Source of the DNA: Scilla litardierei
Lineage: Eukaryota; Streptophyta; Magnoliopsida; Asparagales; Asparagaceae
Reading direction: 5' to 3'
Assembly: GCA_030789695.1 (NCBI GenBank)
Contig: CM061142.1
Span: 356,289,486 to 356,353,485, forward strand
DNA length: 64,000 bases
The notes beneath the pieces are model-generated. The model saw only the letters and a program-made list of their open reading frames with translations, had not been told where the DNA came from and searched no databases. The position numbers and the translations under genes are program-made. The number at the start of each line of letters is the position of its first letter. Position 1 is the stretch's first letter. This document shows positions 46,049 through 57,060 of the stretch, one piece after another.

Positions 46049-46062
46049 GGGCTTTTAAGTCG

Positions 46063-46410
46063 AACCGATCGGGTGACTTGTCACCCGATCGGTTGACGGT
46101 TAGGTCGAAATCCTTGCCGAAAAATTGCTACAGGCGAACCGATCGGTTGACTTGTCAACCGATCGGTTGGCCGCTCCACTCATTTTCCCGAGAACTTAGG
46201 GCTTCTCACCAGGTCGCATCAACCGATGGCGCTCGAACTCAACCGATCGGTTGATATTCCCCAAAAAACTTCCGAGAGTTCTCCCCAGCTCACCCGGTCT
46301 GTCACCCGGTCTCTTCATTCTCCAACCGATCGGTTCATCTGGGGACAGATCTCGGCTTGTATCTGATACATCCCAACTGATTGGGTGAGTTGTCAACCGA
46401 TCGGTTGGGG
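46063..46410. repeat. Internal CAACCGATCGGTTG palindrome array of element E
   Basis: At least nine CAACCGATCGGTTG / CACCCGATCGGGTG-type copies, including pairs joined by ACTTGT spacers, outside the LTRs. It uses the same core as the E LTR array, but the sequence downstream of the TATA box is unrelated to the LTR leader. Confidence 0.88.
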
Positions 46411-46519
46411 CTTTGTTTCCTGCAAAAGCCAACAGATTGTCTAAGTCCCTGAACGGATCTTCTCGCGGCTGATTTTATTTAACAAAGTAGATAAAATAAA
46501 GTCAAAAATAATGCTAAAA

Positions 46520-46625
46520 AGTAGGGAAAAAGTTTAGAACATGGGTTGCCTCCCATGAAGCGCACTTGTTTAACGTCGTTGGCTCGACGCCCGCAAGGGA
46601 TGTTCACGGTGGTTGATACGGGTGA
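46520..46625 (-). pseudogene. pol: Element E remnant of the pol C-terminus
   Basis: The minus strand encodes PCGRRANDVKQVRFMGGNPC and then a stop. The NDVKQ...GGNPC ending is typical of the very end of Athila/Tat pol. It sits directly after the protease-linked frame, so RT, RNase H and integrase have been removed by a deletion. Confidence 0.55.
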
Positions 46626-48204
46626 TGCCCGAAGTGCGGCATCTCTTCTTCATTGGAGTTGAAGGCCCTTGGAGTAGTCAGCGGCTGGAGAAATACTTGC
46701 TCGACTACCCTCCCCTTGTTCTTGGGATCCGGGGGCTTTTCTTTCGTGTTGGCGCTTCCCGCCATCTTCTTTAGGATCCGGACCTCGTCCTTAGTGAGGT
46801 CCATGGGCTCTTTCCCCGTTCTCCTCGCAGGAGGAGCCTTGGGGAACCCGGGAGGGGTCGTTCTTGCTGCACTCGCTTTTCCAGCAGCTTCTTTGTTCCT
46901 GGGGCCGTCTCCATCCTCTGAATCCCCCAAGTCATGGGGGGGTTCTTTAAGAGAATCTCCCAGGAGCTCTCTTCAGCGGCCTTTTCTTCTTCTACCTCAA
47001 GCAAATTGCACCGAGGGTCATCAGGGGGATCGAGGTACTTCATGGAGAACCCCAGATCAAACTCAACTTTTTCTCCGTTGACGTTTAAAGAGAGTTTTCC
47101 GTTCTTCACATCTATTAAAACGCCAGCAGTGGCCATGAAAGGCCGTCCCAGGATGATGGGGGTGTGTGCGTCTTCAGGCATGTCCATGACTACAAAGTCC
47201 ACTGGCACATGCACCCCTCTTACATTAACGGGGAGGTCATCCACGATTCCCACCGGATATTTGACCGACCGGTCAGCTAGTTGCAGGGTCATACCGGTGG
47301 GCTCCAAATCACCCATTCCTATCCTTCTATACATCGACAAGGGCATCAAACTAACACTCGCTCCGAGATCGACGAGTGCACGGTGAATCTTTACTGCCCC
47401 GATCGTGCAAGGAACTGAGAAGCTCCCCGGGTCCTTGAGTTTCGGTGGATTTGCCCTCTGGATGAGAGCACTACACACCGCCGTCAATATCACTTTCTCC
47501 TTTCTAGACCCTCTAGTCACCAAATCTTTCAGGAATTTTGCATAGGAGGGGATTGTTTCGATTGCTTCTAGGAAGGGGATTTGCAGGCTTAGGTCCTTGA
47601 CCATGGCGAAGAACTTGCCATATTTCTCATCAATTTTGGCCTGAGCTAACCGTTGTGGAAATGGCACAACGGGTTTGAACACTTTCGGGCTCCCTTCCTC
47701 CTTCTTCTTCTTCTCTTCTTCAGAGACTCCCTCCGGAGTCATAGGATTTGATGACGAAGCACCGGCATCGTTTGATTTTTCGATCGGTCTCTCAACGACC
47801 GATGGTGCTTCCGGTTTGCTAGGGGGCACTCTAGTAGGGATTTGTGTCCTGCTTCTCAGAACGATAGCGGACACATTTGCGTGCTCGTGCACGAGTGCCG
47901 ATGTTTGGGTGGCTCCCCTCGGGTTCACCTCCGGTTGTGGCGGCAATTGGTTTTGTGTCCTTGCAAGATTCGCCACTTGTAACCACAGCTGGGTTACTTG
48001 GTCCGTGAGGGCCCGCTGACCCATCTCCAGCTTTTGATTGATCTTCTCCTGGTTGGTTATATACTGAGTCAAGAGAGACTCAACCGGAGAGACGGCCCTC
48101 TGTTGGCCATACTGCTGCTGCTGCTGGATTGGCTACTGATTCCTGGGGGCATAAAATTGTTGCTGAGGTTGTTGCTGAAATGGTTGCTGCTGAACCTGAC
48201 TCTG
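46604..48204 (-). pseudogene. Element E gag C-terminal region and protease
   Basis: In frame with the gag upstream but separated from it by TAG 48205-48207 and interrupted again by TAG 48133-48135. A Gln-rich linker precedes MTQYITNQEKINQ; then come FPQRLAQAK and the IPFLEAI...YAKFLKDL motif usual in Athila/Tat gag. The protease carries LVDLGASVSLMP (DLGA in place of DSGA, as in Athila) and TPIILGRPFMAT. A frame change at the G/C run near 46934-46942 leads to the frame ending at 46604. Confidence 0.78.
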
Positions 48205-49344
48205 CTATGGCCTAGCCGGCTGATAAGTTTGTTGCTGCGGCTGCTGAGGCGGCGAGGGCTGAAATGGTGGCCGGTAACTGAAGTTTGGGTGGTTCCGGTT
48301 GTTTGGAGAGTAGGCCGGGTTGGAATTGGTCCTTGGCGGATACGGCGCATTTCCCGTGGGGTTGTAAAATAGTGCGCTCACCTGATCCACCGGTGGTGAG
48401 ATGTCACCACCGTCGAATTCCCCAAAGAATTCGGATTCCACCGCTGAAATTTGCTGTGTACCGGCCCCACCGGCTCCTACCATTAGAGCGGAGATCTGGG
48501 TCGAAAGCAAGTCGAACTTGCTTGAAAGTTTGTCGACGTCCTCGACTCTGTGTATACCCCCGGATCTTGGTGTGGCTCTCTCGTCACACCACCGCTCATT
48601 GTTGGATGCCATATTTTCCAGAATATGTCCGGCATCTTCCTCGCTCTTAGACATGAAGGAACCCACAGCCGCGGCGTCCATAGAAGATTTCAGGTCATCC
48701 CTCAACCCATTGTAGAACAGATTAATAATCTGCCACTTCGGAAGCTCATGGTGAGGGCATCTTCTTTGCATTTCTTTATATCTCGTCCAAGCTTCATGCA
48801 AGGACTCGTGGCTAGCCTGGGAGAAGGAGGAGATCTCACTCCTCAACTTCATGGTCTTCCCCGGAGGAAAGAACTTCGTCAGAAAAGCGTTGGAGAGCTT
48901 CTCCCAGGTGTTGAAAGTGTTGAGGTCCTTCCCCCTAAGCCATTGCTTGGCTTTGTCTCGCAAAGAGAAGGGGAACAACTTCAGACGGATAGCCTCTGTC
49001 GTGACACCATTAATCCGGAAGGTGTCACACTTCTCTAAGAAGGAGTCTAGGTGCTCGATCGGGCTCTCCATGGGTGCACCCGCAAACTGGTCCTGCTGGA
49101 TCCATGTCACTAGAGACGGCTTCAGCTCAAAGCTTTGGACCGCAATAGCTGGAGAACGGATGGCGGAAGTCGACTCGATGGATGGCATCGAGTACTCCAA
49201 CAGAGACTTGTACGGCGGGGTGTTCTCCTCCATGGATTCGGGATCCTCTCTTCTTCGCTTCTCGGCAGCCAAACGCCTAAGGGTGGCGTTAATCTCTGGA
49301 TCGAGGGGAATCAAGTCGTCAAGACTCCTTGAACTCCTGCGCAT
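48205..49344 (-). pseudogene. gag: Element E gag, Athila/Tat type
   Basis: Start chosen at the ATG at 49344 (MRRSSRSLDDLIPLDP), the first after the PBS that opens a gag-like protein; an in-frame ATG at 49389 would add 15 residues. It has the capsid-like retrotransposon gag domain (PIEHLDSFLEKCDTF, LFPFSLRDKAKQWL, KFFPPGKTMKLRSEI, YNGLRDDLKSSMDAAA). The frame ends at TAG 48205, where a Gln is expected in a Gln-rich linker, then continues in the same frame. Non-functional as it stands. Confidence 0.85.
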
Positions 49345-49513
49345 GAAAAACAACAAACACCCGTGAAGCGACAAGTGGGAAAGAAACATATAAAATAAGA
49401 AATAAATAATAAGAAAAATAAAGAGAAAAAGGAGAATGCGAAAATTATCGCGAGGTAGGGATGAGAGCTAGACACGAGGGTTCAAGAGATCCTAAAATAA
49501 CAAGCACGTTGCC

Positions 49514-49531
49514 TCCCCAGCAACGGCGTCA
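49514..49531 (-). promoter_or_regulatory. Element E primer-binding site
   Basis: Minus strand TGACGCCGTTGCTGGGGA, 6 nt after the LTR end (TGACC at 49538 on plus). It differs from the element C site at two positions; Athila/Tat type. Confidence 0.8.
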
Positions 49532-49537
49532 TAAACT

Positions 49538-50837
49538 TGACCGGCGCCCCCGGCTCTGCGGTGTGGGCGTGGTGTCGGTTTACCGCAAGTGCACGGTTAG
49601 TGTAGGGTATGGGAATATCGAACTCAGGGAGGCGAGGTTGTGCTTGGTTTAGGTAAGACCTAAATCACCCCGAGGGGCGAGCTAGCCCGAATCGGTAGAT
49701 GGTTGTCACGAAAGGAAATAAAGGGTATGAACAATAAGAAAGAAAACCCGGGACTTTGGTTTCCAACCCGACGAGAGACTCTCGCCGATACGGCCTACGG
49801 GTATGGATAGCGATCGGGATTAGGGTCTAATGGTGAGACGTTGCCTCTGAAAGTGGTACCAGCGTCCCATGGGCCCGATATTCTGGTCGGTGCCCAGGAT
49901 GATACGCCAGACTTCCCGGATTCGATCTGTGGGCACTCCCGTGTCCATTAACACTGATCGATCCCGGGAGCACTAAGCCCGCAACGATAAATCCCAACGT
50001 CTCATCCTGCCGCTCCCGCGTGCTAGGATTCGACGTCTACGCTATGGGTGTGAGCTATGGCTAGGGAGTCAACTGCCAAGTTTATTTCCACTTGGCCCAA
50101 CGGTCAAAGGCGGTCTTTTTTCCACCGATGACAATGAAACACCCCGCGTAACCATTAGATTCCTAATCCCTATCGATTTCCTAACCCTATGGACGCATCG
50201 GGAAGAGCCCCCGAAGGGGTTTCCACCAAAATCCCGGATTTGGGAACTACTCACAAAAATCCATGAAAAAGCGATCTAAATAAAAATTAACCGTTGGAAT
50301 CATAATCGGACAATTGCAATGCGGAAGTAATAGAGTAGATAAGACAATACTAAAATTTGAGAAAGATCTGAAAACTTACAAAAGAGTAACAATTACAGCC
50401 GTCACAAAGTGAGAAAACAGTAAAAAACTAGCAGCTCCCCGTTTCTGGAACCCTAGGGGTTCTATTTATAGACTCTCACATCAACCGATCGGTTGAAAAG
50501 TCAACCGATCGGTTGATCCGTTACAAAATAATAACAGAAAACGGCGAGCTTTCACCCGATCACATGAACCGGTCGGGTGAGTTCTTGAGTGACCGGTTGG
50601 ATCTTGGGGCCGTCGGGTGAAGCGATCGGTTTGGCGCCCGTGTCTTCAGCTCTTCGTCTTTAGCTACAGATGAACCGATCGGGTGAGAGTCATCCGATCG
50701 GTTGGCATTTTGGTCGAGAAAACAGAGAACAGACCCCCGCTGAACCGGTCTGCGAACCGATCGGGTGACTTCCTTGTGAGCTCCGGCTGAGACCGGGTGG
50801 TGCACGCGTGCATCACCCGATCGGTTGGAGATGACCA
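49538..50837 (-). repeat. Element E right LTR (5' LTR in element orientation), truncated
   Basis: Matches 41949-43267 with about 2% substitutions and one fewer 20-bp palindrome unit. Homology stops at 50837 inside or beside the palindrome array; the outer 259 bp are missing. Confidence 0.85.
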
Positions 50838-52536
50838 TTTTATCCACTATCGATTAAAATTAAAGTGTGTTGAATTATATGTCGTTGAGTCCCAAATTTG
50901 GTCCAGAATATCATGGAAATGTTTATGTACGTCATTTCACGTGTGGTTTTCAAGTTATTCAGCAATAAGCAAAGTGACACAATAATCATTAAATTTCAAA
51001 AATTCATATCTATTTGCACACTTGCCTGTTTTTGGCGTTCTTGGTGTCATTGAAAACGTCTCGACGGGTACTACTCTATAGTGATGACGGTCCACTGGTT
51101 TGAGGGGAAACACGAATATATCTGCGTCAATAAATTTACGGTATAGAGTTAAAAGTCTTAAATCGACAAAATTTATTATAACTAACATTTTCTACACCAT
51201 ATATACACATATATAGCCAGTCACTAACAAGTATGGTACTGTTCTTACATGATATATACTACATTCCATACTGACTTCAAACATTCATGGGGTACGTTCC
51301 CTATGCAACCTAACATGTACTATCCCATATCATAACCCTGTTTAGAAAATCATAGGTATACTATAACATCTTAACACATTCAGTTATAGACCAATTTTAA
51401 TACTAACATATATAAAATGTGACATATGTTAACACACACATACATATATCTAAATCTCAGGATCTACTGTTATAGAAGACTAACACGTATATGGGCTTAC
51501 GTGTTGCGTGAGTTCCTTGCATGGTTGATGGGCGGTTCGGCAGGGCAGCGGCCAACGGCGTGGCGGCAACGTCGGAGTTGTCGGAGGTGCTGCGAGTTCG
51601 TGGGAGCGTCGGGGCGGGAGAAAGCAACGGATAGTCGAGGAGATGGGCTGAGTGGAGCCGTGAGCTGTCGGCGCTTCAGGGCGAGGGGGTATGGACACGC
51701 CGTGAGGCGACGACGACGAAGCGCCGGCGGCGGCAGCGATGCACGGCATAGGGGGGCAGCGGGGGACGTCGGTGCGCGGTATAAGGGGGGCGGACTTGAG
51801 GGTGGTTGCAGGGCTTGGAGAGGCGTTGGGAGGAGGAGGCTTCGTGGGTGGGACGCGCGGTGGAGATGGCCACGCGAGGGAGGAGGTCGCGTGTCGCCCT
51901 CGCAGATGAATGGGGAGGGTGACCGTGGTTTGGGTTTGTGGATGCGTGGATGGGATGATGCCATGGGGAAGATGAGGGCTGTGGATTTGTGATGGCGTGG
52001 AGAAGAAGGGTGCTCAGGTCGTGACGGGGAGAGGTTGCAAAGAAGAGGCACACGCAGAGGAGGAGTAAGAGGAGGAGGCCGGCGTTGCGAGGTGAACGTG
52101 GGGAAGAGAAGGAGGATGTTGGTCTGTCGCAGGCGGGGGTGATCGCTGGAAGGAGGAGTGGTGAGGGTTGTTGCCGTGTAGAATGAGAGAGGACATGGCA
52201 GCTGGCTTGCGGTTTTAGGCCTCTAGGGTTAGAGGAAATAGGATAGGGTTAGAGTAGGGTGATGCTTTTAAAGGAGGGAGTGGTTGCACGTGAAGACCCT
52301 AGGTCATATGGTTTTAAAATTGGGTTTTAAGGGTGTAGTGGGGTTCGGCTTGTCAGATGATAGAGATAGGGGCTGGTGAGCTATAAAGAGAAAAGGGAAG
52401 TGGGTTGTATGCGTTACCAATTGTTTTGTAGGGGAAATTGTTGGCAGGCTGTCCTCTATTGATTTCATTTTGATTTGTTTCTTGTTTTAGGGCCCTAGGA
52501 TTTGCAATATAGAGGGCTGGGTCTAGTGTTGTGGGG

Positions 52537-52596
<60 letters not shown>

Positions 52597-52990
52597 AAGT
52601 TGTGTGCGTGAGTGATGGGCTCGGCCATAGAGTAGGGGCTAGCTACAATAGGAAAACTTTGAAATATAAATAATGGGATTGTAATCAATGGGTTTAATAG
52701 AAATCAATTTATTTAATGGGTTTATAAGAGGTAGGTTGAAATTTAAAATTTTAAAAGGAGATATGAAATTCAAATTCTAAATTCGAAAGTTGAAATTAAT
52801 AAGAGATACTCAAAAAAGAATAATAACAATAATAATGAAATTAACTAAGTGGCTTAATATAAAGATAGAAATAATTAACATGAAAAAGGTTGACACGTGC
52901 GCGGGGACGGATACGCCTAACTACGGATACAGACGAAAAATTGGGCGAGAGGAATACAGGTAATAACATCGATAAAGACCGGTCGTTACA
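50838..52990 (-). repeat. Element G left LTR, inner part
   Basis: Assigned to G because it ends GGTCGTTACA followed by TCCTAC, as in F, and has the Tekay LTR layout: a GC-rich block at about 51500-52200 (CCG/CGG-rich) and AT-rich sequence beyond. Open frames on both strands of the GC-rich block (for example 51497-52051 minus) look like composition artefacts. No gene called. Confidence 0.55.
52539..52594. repeat. (GT)28 microsatellite
   Basis: 28 uninterrupted GT units inside the G LTR. Confidence 0.95.
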
Positions 52991-52996
52991 TCCTAC

Positions 52997-54787
52997 TGAT
53001 TCGGGTTGAATATTGCGTATTTAACCCCCTAATTAGTCCTATGATGTGCCTATATAATACTTAATTGCTCTCTAATATGTGCGTATTTTGTACACCATTA
53101 TTTATTAGAGAAATCACATTATTTGTGCACAAAACACGAATTATAGTGAGTATTTCTGCATTTTTATATTTATCTTAGTATCGTCTTGATCTTACGATTC
53201 CAACGACTATTTATTTGTATTTTTTGGAGATCTGTGCTAATTACTGTGAATTTTTGAATGCAGAATACTATTTAAAAGGAGAAATATGCATCCAAATACG
53301 CAAATACGGTCGTCAGCCAATCAATGGCCGCCATGTGGCACGATCCCCACCGTCCCGCCTTCATCCTACGTTCGCAGCTCGGTACAATCACGATAAAGTA
53401 TCGATCGTTCGATCACGATCGAACGGTCGACATCATCTTTCCCTCAGCGCAGCGGAGCGGATGTTGCTGCATTTTCTTGACCGTCGGATGCTTATCCGAC
53501 GGACACGGACGACTCAGCATTTTGCAGCGGAGCGCGCGAATTCTCACCACGCGGCGCAATCCTATCGACCGCCCGCTCGATCCGACGGCTCCTGAAGCCC
53601 CCGATGAGAAACGAAGAATCGAGCGACGTGGCGAAGCGACGACCGCACGACCCAGATCCAATGGTCAGAGTTTACGCCGACTCGACTTCGAATACGCGAA
53701 GCGGATTCGGGCGCAAGCGACGGCGAAGATCCAATAAGGAGAGACACGTGGCAGGCCCACGTTTAATCCCGCATCGATCGTGCGGTCCACCTCTGCGCCG
53801 GTCGATTTTAAGCGAGTTGATCCGATTTCAAGATGGTTTCGACCCGTTAAGTACACCCAAACCCGCAATGTTATTATATAAGCGTATTTCTAGGGTTTTT
53901 GGGGGTATTCTGGCGTATTTTGGGACTTTTGGAGCGGCTACTGTGCGTATTTCTCCAGGAGAAAATTCTGAAAATTTCCAGAGGCTGTTCTTCCTATTCT
54001 CAGAGAGTTTTGGGTTCTAAAGAGGAGATTTGGTGACAATTTCTTGAACTTATACCCCGTATTTGGTGTATTTCTTTGTATGTTGCTACCTAAACGATGT
54101 ATTTTACTATCAAATCTGATTTTTATTGCACCATGCGTGGCTAATCTCTTTGTGCTATGGTTATGATGTAGTTAGGAGTATGTAGTTGCTAAATCTCATG
54201 TCTTTAGCCCTATTATCATGTCTAAATTGCTAGTAATGTTGATTTCTACAACGTATTTGATGGGTATTTGCTTACTATCGATATTGTTGATGTGCCCTAT
54301 GGCTAGGCCCTGACAAGACTAGCCAATTTGTGTTCTCTAATCTGAACTTATCGCTGTGATTATTGTTTAATGAGATCAACATTGCTAGTAATACGTTTAA
54401 GGCTATTTTGACTAGTTTTCATCGATTTATCTTCCGACGCCTTCACACCTTGACCGGGTGAAGCGTTGTGTGATATTAAAAGACGTGAAATTTCAGCGAC
54501 TATAAACTCCTAATGAACTCACAACCGTAGCATACTTGTCTCATCGAATACCAAACTTTCGTGATACCGTAATACTTTTAGGAACCACTTTCTTTGCTAC
54601 AAATCCTTACACTATTCTTCACCTTCACAAAGGTGGTTGTTTTCTTAACCGTATATTTTATTTGATTAGCTGAATTTGTGTTATCTCAGGTCGACTTGTC
54701 CCGAGGATTCGACTCTGGACTCTCCAGGTACTACTTGCACGATCTCTTGCGCTTGGGAGTAAAGCTCACATTGTTTTGAGAGAGGCA
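52997..54787 (+). repeat. Element H 5' LTR
   Basis: Contains the CGATCGTTCGATC...GATCGAACGGTCG inverted repeat (53401-53433), a TATATAAG box at 53875-53882 and a leader up to the PBS. Open frames near 53215-54020 recur in the other LTR and resemble no protein family. Confidence 0.92.
53875..53882 (+). promoter_or_regulatory. Element H LTR TATA box
   Basis: TATATAAG, followed about 20 bp later by leader sequence; present in the 3' LTR as well, near 62351-62358. Confidence 0.55.
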
Positions 54788-54793
54788 AGTTTT

Positions 54794-54811
54794 TTGCGCC
54801 GTTGCTGGGGA
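54794..54811 (+). promoter_or_regulatory. Element H primer-binding site
   Basis: TTGCGCCGTTGCTGGGGA just after the LTR, one base away from the usual TGGCGCCGTTGCTGGGGA of Athila. Confidence 0.85.
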
Positions 54812-54979
54812 CAACGGTATCTTTGATCCACATTTTCAGCTTTTCGGAGGAGTACTCGGTGAGATCCTTCCACTTTATAGCTTAGTTTTATTATTGAAAA
54901 CAAAAAAAATAATAGATCTCTTTGCTAGTTTATGTGGCATATGACCTCCACTTCACACAGATTGATAAGAATTGAAAAC

Positions 54980-56600
54980 ATGGCTAATAATAACGAACAA
55001 CCTCTTGTACACCCACAAGAACTACCATTGAGTGCTACTTATATGCCCACTAGAGTTGCGTCTGAATCTTGCATTGTGTTACCTGAGGGTGCTCATTTTT
55101 TTTCGCTTAAAGCTAGGGTGATCCAAATCCTCCCCTCTTACCATGGAGAGGATAGGGAAAATCCTTACTTGCATATTAAAACGTTTGAAGAAGCATGCTC
55201 TACACAGTTGGATGGAAAAGTTAGTAATGATGTTGTTTATCTTAAACTTTTTCCATTCTCATTGAAAGACAAGGCAAAGAATTGGTTCAATGTATTGCCT
55301 CCTAGATCTATTACTTCTTGGCTAACAATGCAAACTGAGTTTCTGAAAAAATTCTTTTTTTTTGGCCAGGACTCAAGCTTTAAAGAGGCATATCATGTCT
55401 TTTTCGCAGAAGGAAACTGAAGCATACGATCAAACTTTGGAACGATTTAAGGAGCTTCTGTTGGCGTGCCCACATCACGGTTTTGACAAGGGACGCACCA
55501 TTGGATTCTTTTACGATGGATTGCAGCCGAATACAAAGCAATATGTAGAGATGATGTGCAATGGAGCTTTCTTTGAGAAGACCCCAACAGAGGCTTGGGC
55601 ATATTTAGAGAACATTGCAGAGAATGCAAGAAGATGGGAGCCACCTTCAGAATTTGACAGGTCCATGTCTACACATCAAACAAAAGGAGGCTTGCAGACT
55701 TTGAAGCCTGAAGATGCATTGATGGCACAAGTGGAGGCATTGGTGACGCAAAAGCTACAAAATATTGATCTCAGAGCAGCAAAGGCAGTCACATCAGAGC
55801 CATACTACGTCATATGTGAGAAGCCAGTTCACGATACTACCGTCTGCCCACTGATCTCAGCAATTAAATAATTGGGCAGAAATCCAGAATCAGAGGTGAA
55901 TTGGGTGGCAAATCAAGGCTACAACACCAATTGGAAGAACCCATCAAACCAAGGAGGTGCTTCATATCAGCAGAAGCAGCAGACATCCACTCCCTATTAC
56001 CATCCCAACCACTCCAACTATCAAGGAAAAAGGGAGCAGAACAATGAAATTCAGAGTCTCACTGCTGCAGTTCAACAGATGGCTCAGATGCAACAACAGC
56101 TCACTGAGAATTTTTTGAGATTTATAGCATCACAAGACAAAGGTAAATTACCTACTCAGCCTATTGCAAATCCTAATACGAATCCTTCTTCTTCTTTTTC
56201 AGGAAACAACGTCAAACCATGTCAGGCAGTGACTACATTGCGTAGCGGACGTGAAATTGAAAAACCAGAAATGCCTAGACATGAACAACCAGCTGAGGAG
56301 AAAGAGGAGGCACAAGCACCTGAAAGTTTGCAGGTTGAGGAAGAGGTAGCAGAAAAAGAGCCAGAACCATATGTACCTCCAGCTCCATTCCCACACAGAC
56401 TTGCTCCACCATCAAAAGACAGGTATCAGGCAGAGATAAGAGATATCTTCAAGCAGGTAAAAATTAATATCCCATTACTTGATGCAATCAACCAAGTGCC
56501 TGCATATGCTAAATTTCTGAAGGAGCCAAGTGCCTATAAAGCGGAGTCTAAATGTGAAAAAGAAAGCATTCTTAACGCAACAGGTAAGTGCAATGGTACA
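54980..56600 (+). pseudogene. gag: Element H gag (Athila type), frameshifted
   Basis: Start chosen at ATG 54980 (MANNNEQPLVHP). The capsid-like domain has PSYHGEDRENPYLHIKTFEE, LFPFSLKDKAKNWF and TEFLKKFF. At the T-run near 55355-55364 the frame shifts; the next frame gives RFKELLLACPHHGF and FYDGL. TAA 55869-55871 interrupts it before a Gln/Asn-rich stretch, TLRSGREIEKPE and PFPHRL. Another frame shift follows near 56530-56570, ahead of the protease. The CCHC-like region is weak (CEKPVHDTTVC). Not translatable as one protein. Confidence 0.85.
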
Positions 56601-57060
56601 ACATGACACTCCTCCTAAATATAAGGATCCAGGTTCTCCTACTATCCCATGCATTATAGGAACTAAGAAATTTGGAGATGCTTTACTTGATTTGGGTTCT
56701 AGTGTTAACATTTTGCCTTACTCTGTTTATGTGCAGTTAGGATTGGGGGAGCTGAAGACGACACCTGTGGTTTTATAGTTAGCAGACAGGTCGGTAAAAA
56801 TCCCACGAGGATGCGTGGAGGATGTGTTGGTCCAGGTTGACAAATTCTATTATCCCGTGGACTTTATCGTCCTTGATATTCATGGGCCACAATCAGGTAA
56901 TTGCACTCCGATTATATTAGGACGTCCATTCTTAGCAACTTGCAATGCTATGATAAATTGTAGGGATGGCCAATTGAAGATAAGCTTTGGTAACATGAAA
57001 CTTGAGCTGAACATTTTTAAATCATGTAAGTTACCTGCGAATGTTGATGACGTGAAAGAG
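56530..57060 (+). pseudogene. pol: Element H protease region
   Basis: LLDLGSSVNILPYSVY is the Athila form of the aspartic protease active site (DLGSS rather than DSGA), and TPIILGRPFLATCNAMI the conserved second block. A TAG near 56776-56778, between VVL and QLADRSVKIP, breaks it. Confidence 0.82.

Larger units (their letters stand above)
41949..50837 (-). mobile_element. Element E: Athila/Tat element with pol deleted, right LTR truncated
   Basis: Direct repeats at 41949-43526 and 49538-50837 begin TGACCGGCGCC on the plus strand. On the minus strand it reads LTR, PBS (49531-49514), gag-protease, a few codons of the pol end, a promoter-like palindrome array with a small ORF, G-tracts, PPT, LTR. 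RT, RNase H and integrase are missing. The right LTR lacks 259 bp present at 43268-43526, and a TSD partner for TTAAA is not found there. LTRs differ by about 2% plus one 20-bp repeat unit. Confidence 0.82.

Noticed and set aside
51426..52053. Long overlapping frames on both strands (up to 188 codons)
   Set aside because: GC-rich leader-like block of the G LTR, low-complexity Pro/Arg/Gly translation on either strand.
53215..54020. Frames of 126-138 codons in the H LTRs
   Set aside because: Located in U3/R of both LTRs, no retroelement or host motif, and the copies differ in length between the LTRs.
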